From Lumnitzera littorea (taxonomy: Eukaryota > Streptophyta > Magnoliopsida > Myrtales > Combretaceae), in assembly GCA_024138015.1 (NCBI GenBank), contig JAMXBB010000002.1, positions 13,802,118-13,866,117 of the forward strand: a DNA stretch of 64,000 nucleotides, in the 5' to 3' direction. Each line of letters opens with the position of its first letter. Positions within the stretch are counted from its first letter, which is position 1. Shown here piece by piece: positions 37,516 through 51,600 of the stretch. The notes under the pieces are model-generated. The model searched no databases. It was not told where the DNA came from and was given only the letters and a program-made list of their open reading frames with translations. A program made the translations under genes and the position numbers.

Positions 37516-40469
37516 TGTCGGGGCCTGAATTTTTCATTCTTTTTATTTTAATTTCATTTTGCATTTCTTAATTAATACTAAATCCTAATCCATTTAGTAT
37601 TAATCCTCAACAAAAGAAATTGGAAATTTTCAATTTTCTTTTAATTAAAACTTTTAGAATTACCATTCGATCGAAGTCGGGAAAAAAAGAAATCGTAATC
37701 AATTAGGTAGATTGACTACAATTTAGCTACCGATCTTTGATTTTAATTTGAATAAAAAACTAGAGAATTCTGAATTTGGGGGCTAACCTATTAAACCCTA
37801 AAGGTATCACTATCACTTTTTCAAGATTAGGCTTATTTTTCACAATTATCTTTTTTTTATATATTTTTGAGAAATAAAAATAATATAAATAAAAAAACCT
37901 AAGATTTTTCAGATTTTAACGTCATTCTAAAGGTGTTTACGTACTTGCTAGTTGAGATTCGACAACCGTAATTCTTTCCAAAAACCTTTAGTGTATTGGT
38001 TTATTTTAATTTTAAAAACCGACAAAGTTTATATTTTTATCAATTTAGTTTATTCAAAAAAAAAATCTAAAGGGTCATATTTCTTGAACTCTCGTATTTT
38101 TATAAAAAAAATAAAAAAAACTTTCTAAAAGTCTTTTTTTTTTTAAAGGATTTTTTATTAATTTTTTTTAAATAGTTTTCTATGTAAAAAATCCTAAAAA
38201 TTCCTAAACTAATATATACATATCTATATATCTATATTATTACTATTAAACAACTATCTACATCAATAAATGAATAAAATATAATGTACTTAATCTATAT
38301 AATAAAAAAATAACATTAAAAGAATCACTTAAGTTAATATATACATACCTACTTACATACTATGTTATCAACATAAATAACTAAGTAACTAATAAAGAAA
38401 ATAATAATAATAATAATAATTTAGAACCAAACCTGATTTAGTTGTTGTACAGGTAGTGATCAGCAGTGGCTAATATGACTCGTGTGGACATACGGCGTTC
38501 TTACACGAGCATTGATTAGTCGACGAAGTGTGCAGGCAGTGGATAGTGGCTGAACGTGCATAAGCTACAGTGACCATAAGGCGTTGTGGATGTGGACAGC
38601 GCTTGTTCTGCTGTTGGCGTGAAGCTTCATCGGCGAGTAATGAGCGTGTAATCGTGTGTGTAGGCAGTAGACGAAGAGCTGTAACAACTTTGATCAATAG
38701 GCGCGTTCGGTGAGTGGTGCTACTGTGCTAATGGAGCTTAGTTGCTGTTGTGGGAGTCGGCTGCAAGGTTGAACGATGATCTATAGGGATCATTGTGTCG
38801 TTGTTGAGTTGGGTTATGCAGTGGATTATGATCGGCATCATAGGGCTGCTGGCATTAGTTGATGTAATGGACTGTGGTTGCGTGCTTGTTAGTGAGGCGT
38901 GGCTTGGAATGTTCTGTTGTCATGCGGCTGTGATTGGCTAAGGGAAGAGCGGTTGTGTAGTGGGGCTGTTTAGATCGTCGATGGAGTTGTATGCTGTTGC
39001 AAATGTGGTACGAACGAAAGTGGCTTATTGTTGTGTTTGTGAATCTAGTCAGTGTAGTGAGTGGCAGTGAGAAGCTGATTCCATGTGTCTGTGAATCTGG
39101 TCAGTGTAGTAAGTGGGACATGCAAGTGGGCTTGTCGTGTGGCTTAGAGTGCAGTTGAAGTGCTCGTGAATGAATCAGTGTGTGCTATTCATGGTTGGAT
39201 GCGTAGGATAGTAATTAGCAGTGGTGTGGTTGATTGTGCGAACGTGTGGTATGCTCGTAGGAAGTGCAATGGCGAAGTGTATTTGTGGACGGAAAGTGAG
39301 CTTATTCATGGGATCTGGTTAGGTATGTATGGGATAGAGGGTGAGGTTGTGATGTGTCATGGATCGCATCTGATCGGTGATCATGGGATCCACGTGTATT
39401 GCTAGATGAGGAGGATGGGCGCTGGCGTGTCGTGTTGATGCAGCAATGCAAAGTTGAAAGCTGCCGATGGAGCGCTGCCGAGTTGTGGAGTTTGGTCGCA
39501 CGCATGACAGTGTTTGGCTCAAAGTATTCTGTTCGGTGTGTGGCTGTACGGAATCGTGTTATGCAGTATGATGAAGTGTGTTGCGGCTGCTGTGAATGGT
39601 GATCGCATGCTGATTTGTGTTCGCAATTGGTGAAGCAGAGGTGGTGGGGCCAACTTGTACTGGACGTGGATGTTAGGGGGTTGATTCGTGTATTTGGTTT
39701 AAGGGGATGGGGCTTCAACAATGCAAGGAGTGGATGTGATTGAGTGAAAGTGGACTTCAGCTCCCTTTTCACATGTGTCAAAAATTTTCCCCCTTAATCT
39801 TGCCCAATCAATATATATAAAGCCTGAAAACAAATATTTTAAATCATATAAAATCAAATCTTTTATATCGATCTGAATCTAATTTGATAAAAATCAAATT
39901 AAATTTGAATCTCTTTATATAGATTTAAATCATTTATATTGATTCAAGTCCGATTTAATAAAAATCAAATTAAATTTGAATCTCTTTATATAGATTTAAA
40001 TCATTTATATCGATTCAAATCTAATTTAATAAAAATCAAATTAGACTTGAATTTCTTAAATCTTCATCGCATTAGATCCAAAAAATTTTATAAAATTTGA
40101 ATCTCATACGCTCAACCAACTTTCGCAGATTCAAATCAGTAACTTCAAGCTAATCTAATACTAATACTCAAATACTTATCCATTAAACTGTTAGTCTGTG
40201 CTTTGATATTTAGTATAAGTAAATTATACTTAAACTACATAACTTTCTAAAACTATTTGAACCGAACTAAAATTAATTGACCCTAAACCCTTTTTTTTTC
40301 CTTCTTAAAAATCTACTTTCCTAAAAATATTTATGATTTTTCTTTTTTCCATTTTTTGAATTTTTATCATTTTTCAATCTTTTTATTTTTTATTTATTAC
40401 TATTTTTTCTTTTAATGTAGACCCTTTTTAAAAAAACTAAGATGAGAGAACAAAAATTAGTTATCTACA
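37516..40469 (-). repeat. 3' LTR of element NA-2
   Basis: It begins TGTCGGGGCCTGAATTTTTC on the plus strand and aligns with 45672-51605. A GC- and GT-rich block at 38460-39780 stands out from the AT-rich surroundings; its longest frame (39302-39781, minus) is interrupted in the partner LTR and is not a gene. Confidence 0.85.
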
Positions 40470-40649
40470 ACTATCACTCTTTGTAGTGAAATTTAAGTAA
40501 AACTTTGCCATGAAGACAAAAGAGACATCATTTGTCCTTAAAGATGACTCTATCATAAGAAGCGTTATGATTAGCTACCTATCATAGGGTTAGTCCATTA
40601 AGGATTTGATGACAAAAAGCTTGAAACGAATAGTAGTAAAGGTAATGCT

Positions 40650-42350
40650 CTTGTGGGCTGGCAAGAACCTTAAAAGTACTAAAAGGAGAGTAGCGCCCTA
40701 TGAGCTAGATATCCTAAATGAATGGGTAAAGTGCTCCTTAAGCTAACTAATATCCTAAAAGATTTTGAGAACTTAGTCGTGCCTCCTGTGGACTGACCAA
40801 CCAAGGCGAGCAAAACGCTCCTTAAGTTAGCTCAGACCTTAAAAGATATTGAGAACTTTGTTATACCCCCTATAAGCTAAGTAACCAGGGCAGGTAAAGC
40901 ACTCCTTGAGTTGGCTAAAACCTTAAAAGATATTGAGAACATGGTCATGCCCCCTATGGGCTGACTATCCAAGGCAGGTAAAGCTATCCTTGAGCTGGCT
41001 AAGACCTTAAAAAGAATATTTGAGAACTTGGTTGTACCCCCTATAGGCTGATTAACTAAAGCTAGCAAAGCACTTCGTAGGCTAGCTAAGACCTTAAAAC
41101 TTATTGAGAACTTAGTCGTTTCCCTTATGGGCTAACTAACCAAAGCAAGCGAAACGCTCCTTGAGTTAGCTAAGACCCTAAAAGATAATAAGAACTTGGT
41201 TGTGCCCTCTATGGGCTGAATAACCAAGGTGGACGAAACGCTCCTTGAGCTGACTAAGACCCTAAAAGATATTAAAAACTTAATCATACCCCCTGTAAGC
41301 TAATTAACTAAGGCAGGCGAAGCACTCCTTGAGCTGGCAAAGACTCTAAAAGATATTAAGAACTTGCTTGTACCCCCTATAGCTTAATTAACCAAGGCTA
41401 AGACGGGCAAAGTGCTCCTTGAGCTGGCTAAGACCCTAAAAGTTATAAGAAATTAGTCGTGCTCCCTATGGGCGGATTAACCAAGGCAGGTAAAGCGTTC
41501 CTTGAGTTGGCTAAGACTCCAAAAAGATATTGAGAACTTGGTCGTAACGCGTATAAGCTGGCTAACCAAGGCGAGCGAAACACTCCTTGAGCTAGCTAAG
41601 ACCCTAAAGAGAATATTGAGAACTTAGTCATGCCCCCTATGGGCTGACTAACCAGGGTAGTCAAAGTGCTCCATAAGATGGCTAAGACCCTAAAAAGATA
41701 TTGAAAACTTGGTTATGCCCCCAATGGGCTGACTAACTAAGGTAAGCGAAGTACTCAATGAGCTGGTTAAAACCCTAAAGATTTGAAAACTTGGTTGTGC
41801 CCCCTATGGGCTGACTAATCAAGGTAGGCAAAGTGCTCCTTAAGCTAGATAAAACCCTAAAGAGATATTGAGAACTTGATCGTACCCCTTATGAGCTAAC
41901 TAACCAAGGTAAGTGAAGCACTTATTGAGTTGGCTAAGACCCTAAAGATTTGAAAACTTGGCCGTGCCCCCTATAAGTTAACTAACCAAGGAGAGTGAAG
42001 CGTTCCTTGAGTTGGTTAAGACCCTAAGAGATGTTGAGAACTTGCTAGTACCCCTTATGGGCTGACTAACCAAAGCGGGTAAAGTGCTCTTTGAGTTGGC
42101 TAAAACCCTAAAAGATATTGAGAACTTAGTTATCCCCCTATTAGCTTACTAACTAAGGTGGGCGAAACACTCCTTAAGTTGGCTAAGACCTTAAAAGTTA
42201 TTAAAACTTAGTCGTACCCTATATTGGCTAACTAACCAAGGCAAGCAAAGCGCTCCTTAAGCTAACTAAAACTCTAAATGATATTGAAAACTTAAATCGA
42301 GGAAGTACTTTATGAGTTGGCTAGAACCCTTAGAAACTAAATTGGGAGAT
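40650..42350. repeat. Tandem array of about 85-bp units, about 20 copies, next to the NA-2 3' LTR
   Basis: The unit reads approximately 'ctaaccaaggc.ggc.aagcgctccttgagctggctaagaccctaaaagatattgagaacttggtcgtgccccctatggg'. The phrase 'gatattgagaactt' recurs about every 83-88 bases from 40757 to 42275. Units differ by substitutions, and a few lack or gain several bases. The array starts about 180 bases inside the 3' LTR, the position taken by the unrelated 33-bp array in NA-1. The frames in it are by-products. Confidence 0.92.
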
Positions 42351-45300
42351 CTAACCTTTTGAAAAACCTCTTGACTTGAAAAATTTACAAATGAGGAATT
42401 TATTGAAAACCATTTATAACATGAACTGAAGATTTTGTCACTAAGGCCAACTTAGATGGAAAAACTCGTAACAAGCCTTTACCTTCTCTCCCCCTTTTTC
42501 CTTTATTATGTTTGTCTTCTTCTTTTTTATTCCTTCCCTTTTCTCTTTTTTCTTTTCCTTCTTTTTTCCTTGAAAGTCTGCTAATGGATACAAATTATTA
42601 GTTAAAAAGCAAATGCTATAACCATGTAGGGTATCTCATATCCATCCTAATTTCTAGCCCTGATACCGAGCTTCTTGGCTAGGCCTTAATCATTCTTTTC
42701 CTAAGGAAAAGATAACTTACGATTAGTCTAGTCAAAGAGAACTTCCTCTTCCTTGTACACTCTCGGTTTAGATTTCACTCTTGACTATTATTCCTAAAAA
42801 TTATAGTCCAATTTGTTAAGTCTTTCTAGGTTCATTATTATGAATTGGTCTTTTGGTCAAATGGTTTCAAAAGAGATTAATGAGAGGGCCTATTTTGAAA
42901 GAGATACTTTTATCTAACTTGGGTGTACAGGTCAAGAACCTTAGGAATAAACTAAATATATGCTTACCCCAATTTCAAAAATAATTTTTATTTTAGATAA
43001 ATTATTCTTCAAGATTAAAAGATCTTTGAGTAAACAGGTATTGTGTATGGGGAGGTCTTGTGTTTGACATTTAGGTGGATAGAAAGGTTTTATATTCGTG
43101 ATTTGGAGTATGATCTTGAAATGAATATGGGGTTTTATGTTTGTGGTTGAGAACATGATTCTAAAATGAAATTCTGATATGGGATTGTGTTTTTGGTTGG
43201 GAATGTGATCCGGAACCTTATGTTTTTAGAGTAACCTAGGCTTCTGAACCTTTTTTTGTTGGGGCTTTTATCAAGCCTAATGTTTAGGCCTTTCTTTCTT
43301 TTTCTTTCTTTTAGCTTTTTTTTTTTTCTTTTTCTTTTATCCTTTTTCTCCTCTTTCTTACTTTGCCCCACTATTTTCTTGCTTTTTTTTTTCTCCCTAA
43401 AAGTAATTATCACTTTTGTCAAGTCTTTGTCTTTAGATAACTCAAGGCCCTAAATCCAAAGGTTTTAAGTGTATGGGCTCAAGTAAGATATGTGTGGTCT
43501 TAAGGTATTTAGAAAAGTATTGACTCTTCTTCAAAGGAAATAATTTGTCAAAAACAAAAGTTACCTTAAATTGTTGTTACTAAGATAAGCACAAATCAGT
43601 TTTATCCTCCTCTCCTAATCAATTACCCTAACCTTTGAATTGCCCCATTATGGGGTAATTCTTAACAAGGTTTACATTTGAAAAGACTCTAAATCGGTTC
43701 AACGGGGTTAATAAAAGATAATTGTGTTTTGGATTTGAGAATGAATGCCTAACTTTTTCAGTCTGCATACCAAATTCAAAACAAACCTCCTTTAAGGAAT
43801 GAGTCCAAAATATTCTCACCATGATGTCTTTGATCTCTCAAAGTGTCTAAGGGTTAGTTATAGGACATATCTCACCTCTTGTCATTCTAAACCTTTTAAA
43901 AGTGAGTTACCAATTCCCTACATAAGGATTGATTAACCTTTAGGTAATGACTGACCTTACTCCCCAATTCCTCAAAACATGCCCTAGTTGTGAAACACTA
44001 ACTTTCATTTGATTTGAGTTCAAAATAAAATTCAAAGACCAAATGCCCTATAACTTTCGCGTTCTCACTTAAATTACCCCAGACTCATAGGTCTTAACGC
44101 CCCTTGGCTCTCATGTGTGGTTTCAAACCTGATTCTTTAGAGTTGAATGAGCCAACATCAACGTCTTTTAAAGTGGAAGGGACTATAAATTATCCTTATT
44201 ATTATATCGGGGATCAAAGTCAGGATAATATTTCATAGGTCATGTGTTTTGACTTGATTCGTGTTTAGACTAGATGGATAAGGGGTTTTAAGTTGGTTCA
44301 GCCACCTTAATGGCCAGGGGTTCATGTTTAGGTTAGTTGCCTCAATAAGCTAAGTGATTATGTTTGTCCCAAGTCCTAAGGATATGTAACCGTTAGCAAA
44401 TTTCTCTTCTTCTTTTTTTCTTTTTGAAAGAGAGAGAAAAAGTTAGGGCTTTTATGTTATAAAGACTGAGTGATAAAATCGTAAATAGGGAATTGTTTTC
44501 TTAGGATATGGGGAATTGTTTTCTTAAGATTCTATACTCGGGGCTACAGAATTTATTTACTTATAAAACAACACTACTGAGGGTCTATTTATAAAAGAGG
44601 AATTTTAAGGAATGAAGAATAAAAGATTAAACAAAGAAAATATCTAAATCCTATTTATTCTAAATGAGAAAGACTATTTGCAAAGTGTTAATCTATCCAA
44701 AAGAATTAATATTCCCAACTGGTAGAATACTTGGTAAAATGACAACTAACTAAAACTATTTTACAGGTTTGATTCTTTTTGTTTTGTTGTTTTATTTATT
44801 TTTTATTTACTTTGCAAAGGTTGGGCTCGGCAGATGTAGGCTAAACAAAAAGCGATAGATTTAAGCTCCCATAGATGTATTAAGGCCCGCATTAAGATAA
44901 TATTCATAAGGGTCTTCTATAAGGACAGGATGGGTCCAATCATATTCTTAAGAAACTCTTGCTTATCTAAACTGAAAAGTTGGAATCACATATGGAGTAA
45001 TTTTTTAGGCCAATGAGGTAGGTGGACACGAACCTATTCGAAAGCCCCTTAACTCGATCTAGCCATACATATTTAAAGAAAATATTAATATTAAAATTAC
45101 AATCACAACTTATTCTAAACTTTACACAGAATTATTACAAGATATTTACAGGAAAATATTACAACAAGACTATATGAGGAAATATAACTTCACAACTGCC
45201 TTTGTTCATTTAGGTCTACCACATCATGAGTTCTTATAATTCTTCAAAAAAGGTTTTCATGCATGCAAAAGGTGGGTTCTAAAGGCCCTTAAGTTCTACG

Positions 45301-45649
45301 ACCACTGCGTTTTTCAAGATAACGGTTCTATAGTCACATTTGAACTTCAATTGCGTAACCTAATCAGCCCCAAAAGGTGGTTGCCCCACAAAGTCTGAAA
45401 CTTACATAATGACTCATCTCCTAAGGTCCTAAAATGGCTTGGTTTTGACCGTATCTACAATGTATTTATGATGCAAAAGAAAAAAAAAAAAAAAAGCAAC
45501 CCCAAGACGACCCCTTAGATGAACTGCATCGAAAAATGTTAGTACAAAAAGAAACAAAATAAAATAAATAAATAAATAAAAATAACCGACTAAATTTTTA
45601 AAAAAAATTATAATTTCGGTAAATTCTAGTAGCTAGCCCTCGTGATGAC
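42351..45649 (-). other. Interior of NA-2, no intact gene
   Basis: This contains a C/T-rich (minus: purine-rich) stretch at 43280-43395 that matches the Lys/Glu-rich tract of NA-1, and blocks similar to NA-1 near 43560-43640. No gag with a zinc knuckle was recognised, nor any protease, RT or integrase. The Lys-rich frame at 43135-43422 (minus) reflects the purine tract. Confidence 0.55.
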
Positions 45650-45671
45650 ATCCCTAGTGGAGCCACCAAAT

Positions 45672-48600
45672 TGTCAAGCATGAATTTTTCATTTTTTTAT
45701 TTTAATTTCATTTTCTATTTTTTTATTAATACTAAATCCTAACCCATTCAGTATTAATCTTTGGTTAGAAAAATTCGAAATTTTCAGTTTTTTTTAATTA
45801 AAAACTTTTAAAGTTGTCACCTAACCGAAGACCGAAAAAAGAGAAATCATAATCAATTAGGTGAATTGACTATAATTTAGCTATCGATCTTCGATTTCAA
45901 TTTAAATAAAAAATCAAAGGGTTCTAAATTCGGGAGCTAACTTATGAAACCCAAACGAGTACCACTATCACTTTTCTAAGATTAGGCTTATTTTTCACAA
46001 TAATCTTCTTTTGATATTTTTGAGAAAATAAAAATGAAATAAGATAAATAAAAAAACCTAAATTTTTTTAAATTTTAATATCGCCTCAAAGGTACTTACA
46101 AACCCGTTAGTCAAAATCCGACGATTGTAGTTCTTTCCGAAAACTTTAATGTATTGGTTTATTTTAATTTTAAAAACCGACCGGGTTTATGTTTTTATCA
46201 ATTTAGTTTATTCAAAAATATCTAAAGGGTCCTAATTCTCAAACTCTTTTATTTTTATAAAAAAAACTCTCTAAAAATCCTATTTTTTAAAAGGGGTTTT
46301 TTATTAATTTTTTTTAAATAATTTCTATGTGAAGAATTCTAAAAAACCTAATCCTAAAAATTCCTAAACTAATATATACATATATATGTATTTATATCAT
46401 TACTACTAAACAACTATCTACAAATAAATAAATAAAAAATAATGTACTTAATCTATATAATAAAAAACTAATACTAAAAGAATCACCTAAGCTAATATAT
46501 ACATATCTACTTATATACTATGTTATCAACATTAATAACTAACTAATAAAGAAAATAATAATAATATTAAAAAATAGAACTAAACTTGATTTAGTTATTG
46601 TACGGCTAGTAATCAGGAGTGACCGGTATGACTTGTGTAGACATACGGTGTGCTTGCACGAGTGTTGATCAATCGGTGAAGTACACAGGTAGTAGATAAT
46701 GGCTGAACGTGCGTGAGCTACAATGACCATAAGGCATTGCAGATGTGGATAGTGCTCATTCTGCTATTGCCACGAAGCTTAATTGGGGGGTAATGAGCAT
46801 GTAATCATATGTGTAGACTATAAGACCCACAACTAACTATTTGGAGTTCCTATCGACTAAAGAGCTTAAATTATAAAGTAAAGTTAGAAATATTAGTAAA
46901 AATGATTCAGTAAATTTGAATTTAGGAAAATAAGTAATAAAATAAAAGAATATAAAATTTTCAAATTTTAAATATATTACTCGTTATTTATCAAAAATAC
47001 GTAAAATATATTCCGATAACTAACGAATCGATAAAAATAAATTATATGTATACTAAAAATCATAGAATAATTTAAATAATATTTATTTGTACTATATATG
47101 AATTTACATGTAAATAGAAATACACGTAATTACTTAAAATACGCAAAATGTGTTAAAATAATGCTAAATAATTAAAGAAAATTCATAATTAATTAAGGAA
47201 AAATAAATAAATATCAGAAAAAAATAAGGAATGATCGAGATTTAGGTCGTGGCAGTTGGAGAAAAGAAAAAAAAATTCAGCCAATTAAATTAGAACAACA
47301 AAAAAAGTAAATTAAAAGAAAATAAGACAATTATCTAATCAAATTAATACACAATAATTCCCTAAGACATCTATAAATGCCCCAAATTTTTTAGAAGCTC
47401 ATTTTGGGTGTCTGGAATTTTAGAAAATTAGAAAAAGGCGAAACTGAGAGGAAATTAAGATTTTACAAAAAAAAAACTATGCAATTGGGGCTTCTAAGGA
47501 GAACTCAGACCCGACGAGTAGTTGGGAGTGGACGGCCACCACCACCACCATACGATGGTGGTAACGCCTTGATGGGCCGACACACCCATGGCCACCTACG
47601 GTGGCCGGAGTCACTAGTTCTAGTGAGTTCTGATTTTTCTTAAATTGTTAAAATTATCAAAATTATCAAAATTAGTTGGAAAATTATGAAACTTGTTATT
47701 CTGGAATATTTTTGTATTTGGTTTTTAGGGAAAATATTATTTTGATAAAAATATGTTTCATGATATATAGTCCTTAAGAAATTAAACAAAACCGAGCATA
47801 TTTAGAATTAAAAATAAATAGGCTTAAGAATATAGTTTGGAGCTCAAAATTTTTTTTGTAGACTACTAGGGTAATATAGAACAGTTCTATGAAGCCCTTT
47901 TTGAAAAATTAATTTTCGAAATTTTTAGATAATTTTTAGGTCTTAAAATAATGCATAAAATGGCTTATTTTTTGTTAATTAAGTAATTAAATAATTAATT
48001 ACTGATTTAGTGCATAACTTTATGTTTTAGGACTTTGAAATCTGATGAAGTATGATACTTATAATATTTAAGGTGTTAGATGTAATTATTAAGGTGATTA
48101 TGTAGTAAATAAGTAATAGGAAAAAATAGTTAATTTTGTAAATTAGGGTAATTAGGTGTAAAATCTGATTTAGAATGAATTTAGACATTTTGAAATATTA
48201 ATTGATGTTGGGAGATAGTTAAATGTGTATTATGTACATAATAGGTGATAATATATAATATGCAATATTAGAAATATAATAAATAGAAGATATTAGAATA
48301 AAAATTGATATTATATAAATAATAGGAATATATAATAAATCTAATAAAAAAAACTTAAATTTAGGTAATTATATGAAAAATGTAAAAATTTCTCACATTA
48401 GTAATAAATTCAGTACACTAATAAGGATTTAAGTGTACTAAATAGAATAAAATACTAACTAAGGGTAATTATGGTATTTAGCATACTCGAAAATAATGTG
48501 ATTAATTTCATATTATGGGTTGAAATGAGTTTCTAGGATTCATGTATAAAACTATATTTAAAAACTGAACTACAACCTAATATAGAAATCGAAGCAGAAA

Positions 48601-51600
48601 CTGAACCAAAACCTAACCCCAAACCAAGAATAATTATAAAAGATTTAAGAACCTAGACAATTGGACATATTAAACCCTAAACCATAAATAATAATAAGTG
48701 TTATAGGGTAAAACTAACCTATAACAATTATATAAAAACTGAGACAACGTTAGTATTATAGAGATATGGGCGATAGACTGAACGAGTCCCACCTCGAGTG
48801 AGCAAGCAAAGAGTCAAGGTAAGTTGGGATTAATTCATTGCTGTAATTTGAAGGCTTGAGATTATACTTGGTTGTGCTTGTTAGATAGTTGAATGTGTGC
48901 ATGTACTTGATTATGAGTGATGTTATGATTATGTTTGTTGTTCTGACTTGTATTGTATGAAATGATTGATCACTCTAAATTGGACTTAACAAATATATGA
49001 CTTGTAACCATAAACCAAACTTACATAGTAACCCATTAGGAGAACATTAGGATTCTTCAACCAAATACCGACCCCTTCAAAAGGGATAGCACCGGTGGCA
49101 TAATTGGTCCCTTCTTCATTCTTAGTCGAACTAAGTGACAGGTGAAGAGGTCACAATAAAGGTAAAGTCAATGGTTTAAAGGTAGTCGCGGGAAAAACAA
49201 TATCTCCATTGCACAAGCCTGAGTTTAGTCGTGAACTGCTGCATTAACAGCAACTCCTCAAGCCAAATTAAAATTGGCATAATTTCTCTAATCTCATGAT
49301 AAGCGAGATAATGTCATGCGATGGCATTTACTTAAATATATATTACACCTAATAATTTGGTTGATAAACTTATTTGTATTTGTATTTGTGGTATAGTTTT
49401 AAGTCTTCCGTCCTAACTTACTGAGCTGTGGTTGCTCACATCCCTATAGTCGTTGTTGTAAATACTAGCGATGAAGCGGCTTATAATCACCTTGACACTA
49501 GCAACTGCAAGATCCTAGGGAGTAAGGATGCAAACAGAAGACCAAATTCATTCTCTAATTAGATTTATTTTAAAGCTTTTAGCATTAGTTTACAAATTAC
49601 TCAATTAGATTGTGATTAGATTATTAAATCTTATAAATACACTCAGATTAATTTAATATGAATATTTATTTTTCTTAAATTCATAAGTAAAAAAATTATT
49701 TAGTTTATGAACTGTTTACTTCAAAGTGAGTTAATCGTAGATGCCTTGTAAATGGTCAGCTTCTATCTTAAAATAGTTTGTACGATAAGACTGTTACAAT
49801 TCTACCGCTTTAGAGTGTGTCATAGACAGTAGACAAAGAGCTGTAGCAACAGGCCGATCAATGGGCGCATTTAGTGACCAATGCTGCTGTGCTGATGGAG
49901 CTTGGTTGCTATTGTAGGAGTCGGCTACAAGGTTAAATAGTGATCAGTGGGGATCATTGTGTCATTATTGAGTTAGGTTGTGTAGTAGATTGTGATCAGT
50001 GTTGTAGGGCTACTAGCATTGGTTGTTGTGGTGGACTACGGTTGCATGCTTATTGGTAAGGTGTAGCTTGGAATGTTCTGTTGCCATACAGCTGTGATTG
50101 GCCAAGGGAAGAGCGGTTATGTAGTGGGGCTATCTAGATCATGCATGTAGAGTTGTGTGCTGTTGCAAATGTAGCACGAGAGAAAGTGGCTTATTGTTGT
50201 GTTTGTGAATCTAGTTAGCGCAGTAAGTGGCGATGACAAGCTGATAATGTGTATGTGTGAATCCGGTTAGTGCAGTGAGTGGGACGTGCAAGTAGGTTTA
50301 TCGTATAGCCTGGAGTGCAGTCGAAGTGCTCGTGAATGGAATCAGAGTGTGCTACTTATGGTTGGATGCATAGGATAGTGAGTGGTGGTGGTATGGCTAA
50401 TTATGCAGACGTGTAGTGTGCTCATAGGAAGTGCAGTGGCGAAGTGTGTTTGTGGATGGAAAGTGAGCTTATTCATGGGATCTAGTCAGGTGTGTATGGG
50501 AGAGAGGGTGAGGCTGTGATGTGTCATAGATCACATCTGATTGGTGATCATGTCCACGTATACTACTGGACGAAGGGGATAGGCGCTGGCGTATCATATT
50601 GATGCAGCAATACGAAGTTGAAAGATGCCGATGGAGCGTATCGAGTTGTAGAGTTCGATTGTACGCGTGACAGTATTTGGCTCAATATATCCTATTCCGT
50701 ATGTGGCTGTACAGAATCATGTTGTGCAGTGTGATGAAGCGTGCTGCGACTACTATGAATGGTGATCATATATGTTAATCTGTGTTTGCTATTAGTAAAG
50801 GAGAGGCAGTAGTGTCAACTTGTATTGGATGTGCATGTTAGGGGGTCGATTCGTGTACTTAGGTTGAGGGGATAGGGCTTCAATAGTACAAGGAGTGGAT
50901 GTGATTAAGTGAAAGTGGACTTTAGCTCCCTTTTCGAATGTATCAAAAATTGTCCCCCTTTATGCCACGCGATCAATATATATAAAGCCTAAAAGCAAAT
51001 CTTTTATATCATATAAAATCAAATCTTTTATAATGACACAAATCCGATTTGACAAAAATCAAATTAGATTTAAATCCTTTATATTGATTCAAATCAAATT
51101 TTATATTTAATTTGATTTGAATCTCTTTATATCGAATCAAATCAAATTTGAATCTCTTAAATCTTTATCGCATTAGATTCAAAAAAATTGATAAGATTTG
51201 AATTCCGTACACTCAACCAACTTTCGCAAAATGAAAGGAAAAAAAATAAAAGGCACATACAAACTCATGACCTCAAACTAATCCAATACCAATACTCAAA
51301 TGCTCAAATGCTTATCCATTAAACTATTGGCCTGTACTTTATTATTTAGTGCAATTAAATTATATTTAAACTACGTAACTTTCTAAAACTATTTGAACTA
51401 AGCTAAAATCAATTGACCCTAAATCGTTTTTTTTTTTCCTTCCTAAAAATCTACTTTCCTAAAAATATTTATGATTTTTCTTTTTTCCATTTTTTTGTAT
51501 TTTTATCATTTTTCTAAATTTTTTATTTATTTATTTATTTTTATTTTTGAATTAGGACCCTTTTTAAAAAAACTAAAATGAGAGGATAAAAATTAGATGT

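Noticed and set aside
39302..39781. A 159-codon minus-strand frame, among the longest in the window
   Set aside because: It lies in the GC-rich block of an LTR. The matching frame in the partner LTR (about 50500-50945) has several stops, and the Ser/Thr/His-rich composition follows from the base bias.
40650..42350. The 85-bp array considered as a CRISPR array
   Set aside because: Units follow one another without unique spacers, no cas genes are present, and the context is a plant retrotransposon.
43135..43422. Lys/Glu-rich 95-codon frame
   Set aside because: It is encoded by a polypurine tract shared with NA-1, where the frame is different, so it is low complexity and not a protein.
47404..47643. 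A Pro/Arg-rich 79-codon frame at 47.4 kb
   Set aside because: It lies within a solo LTR and consists of CCA and GGTGG repeats. No domain is visible.
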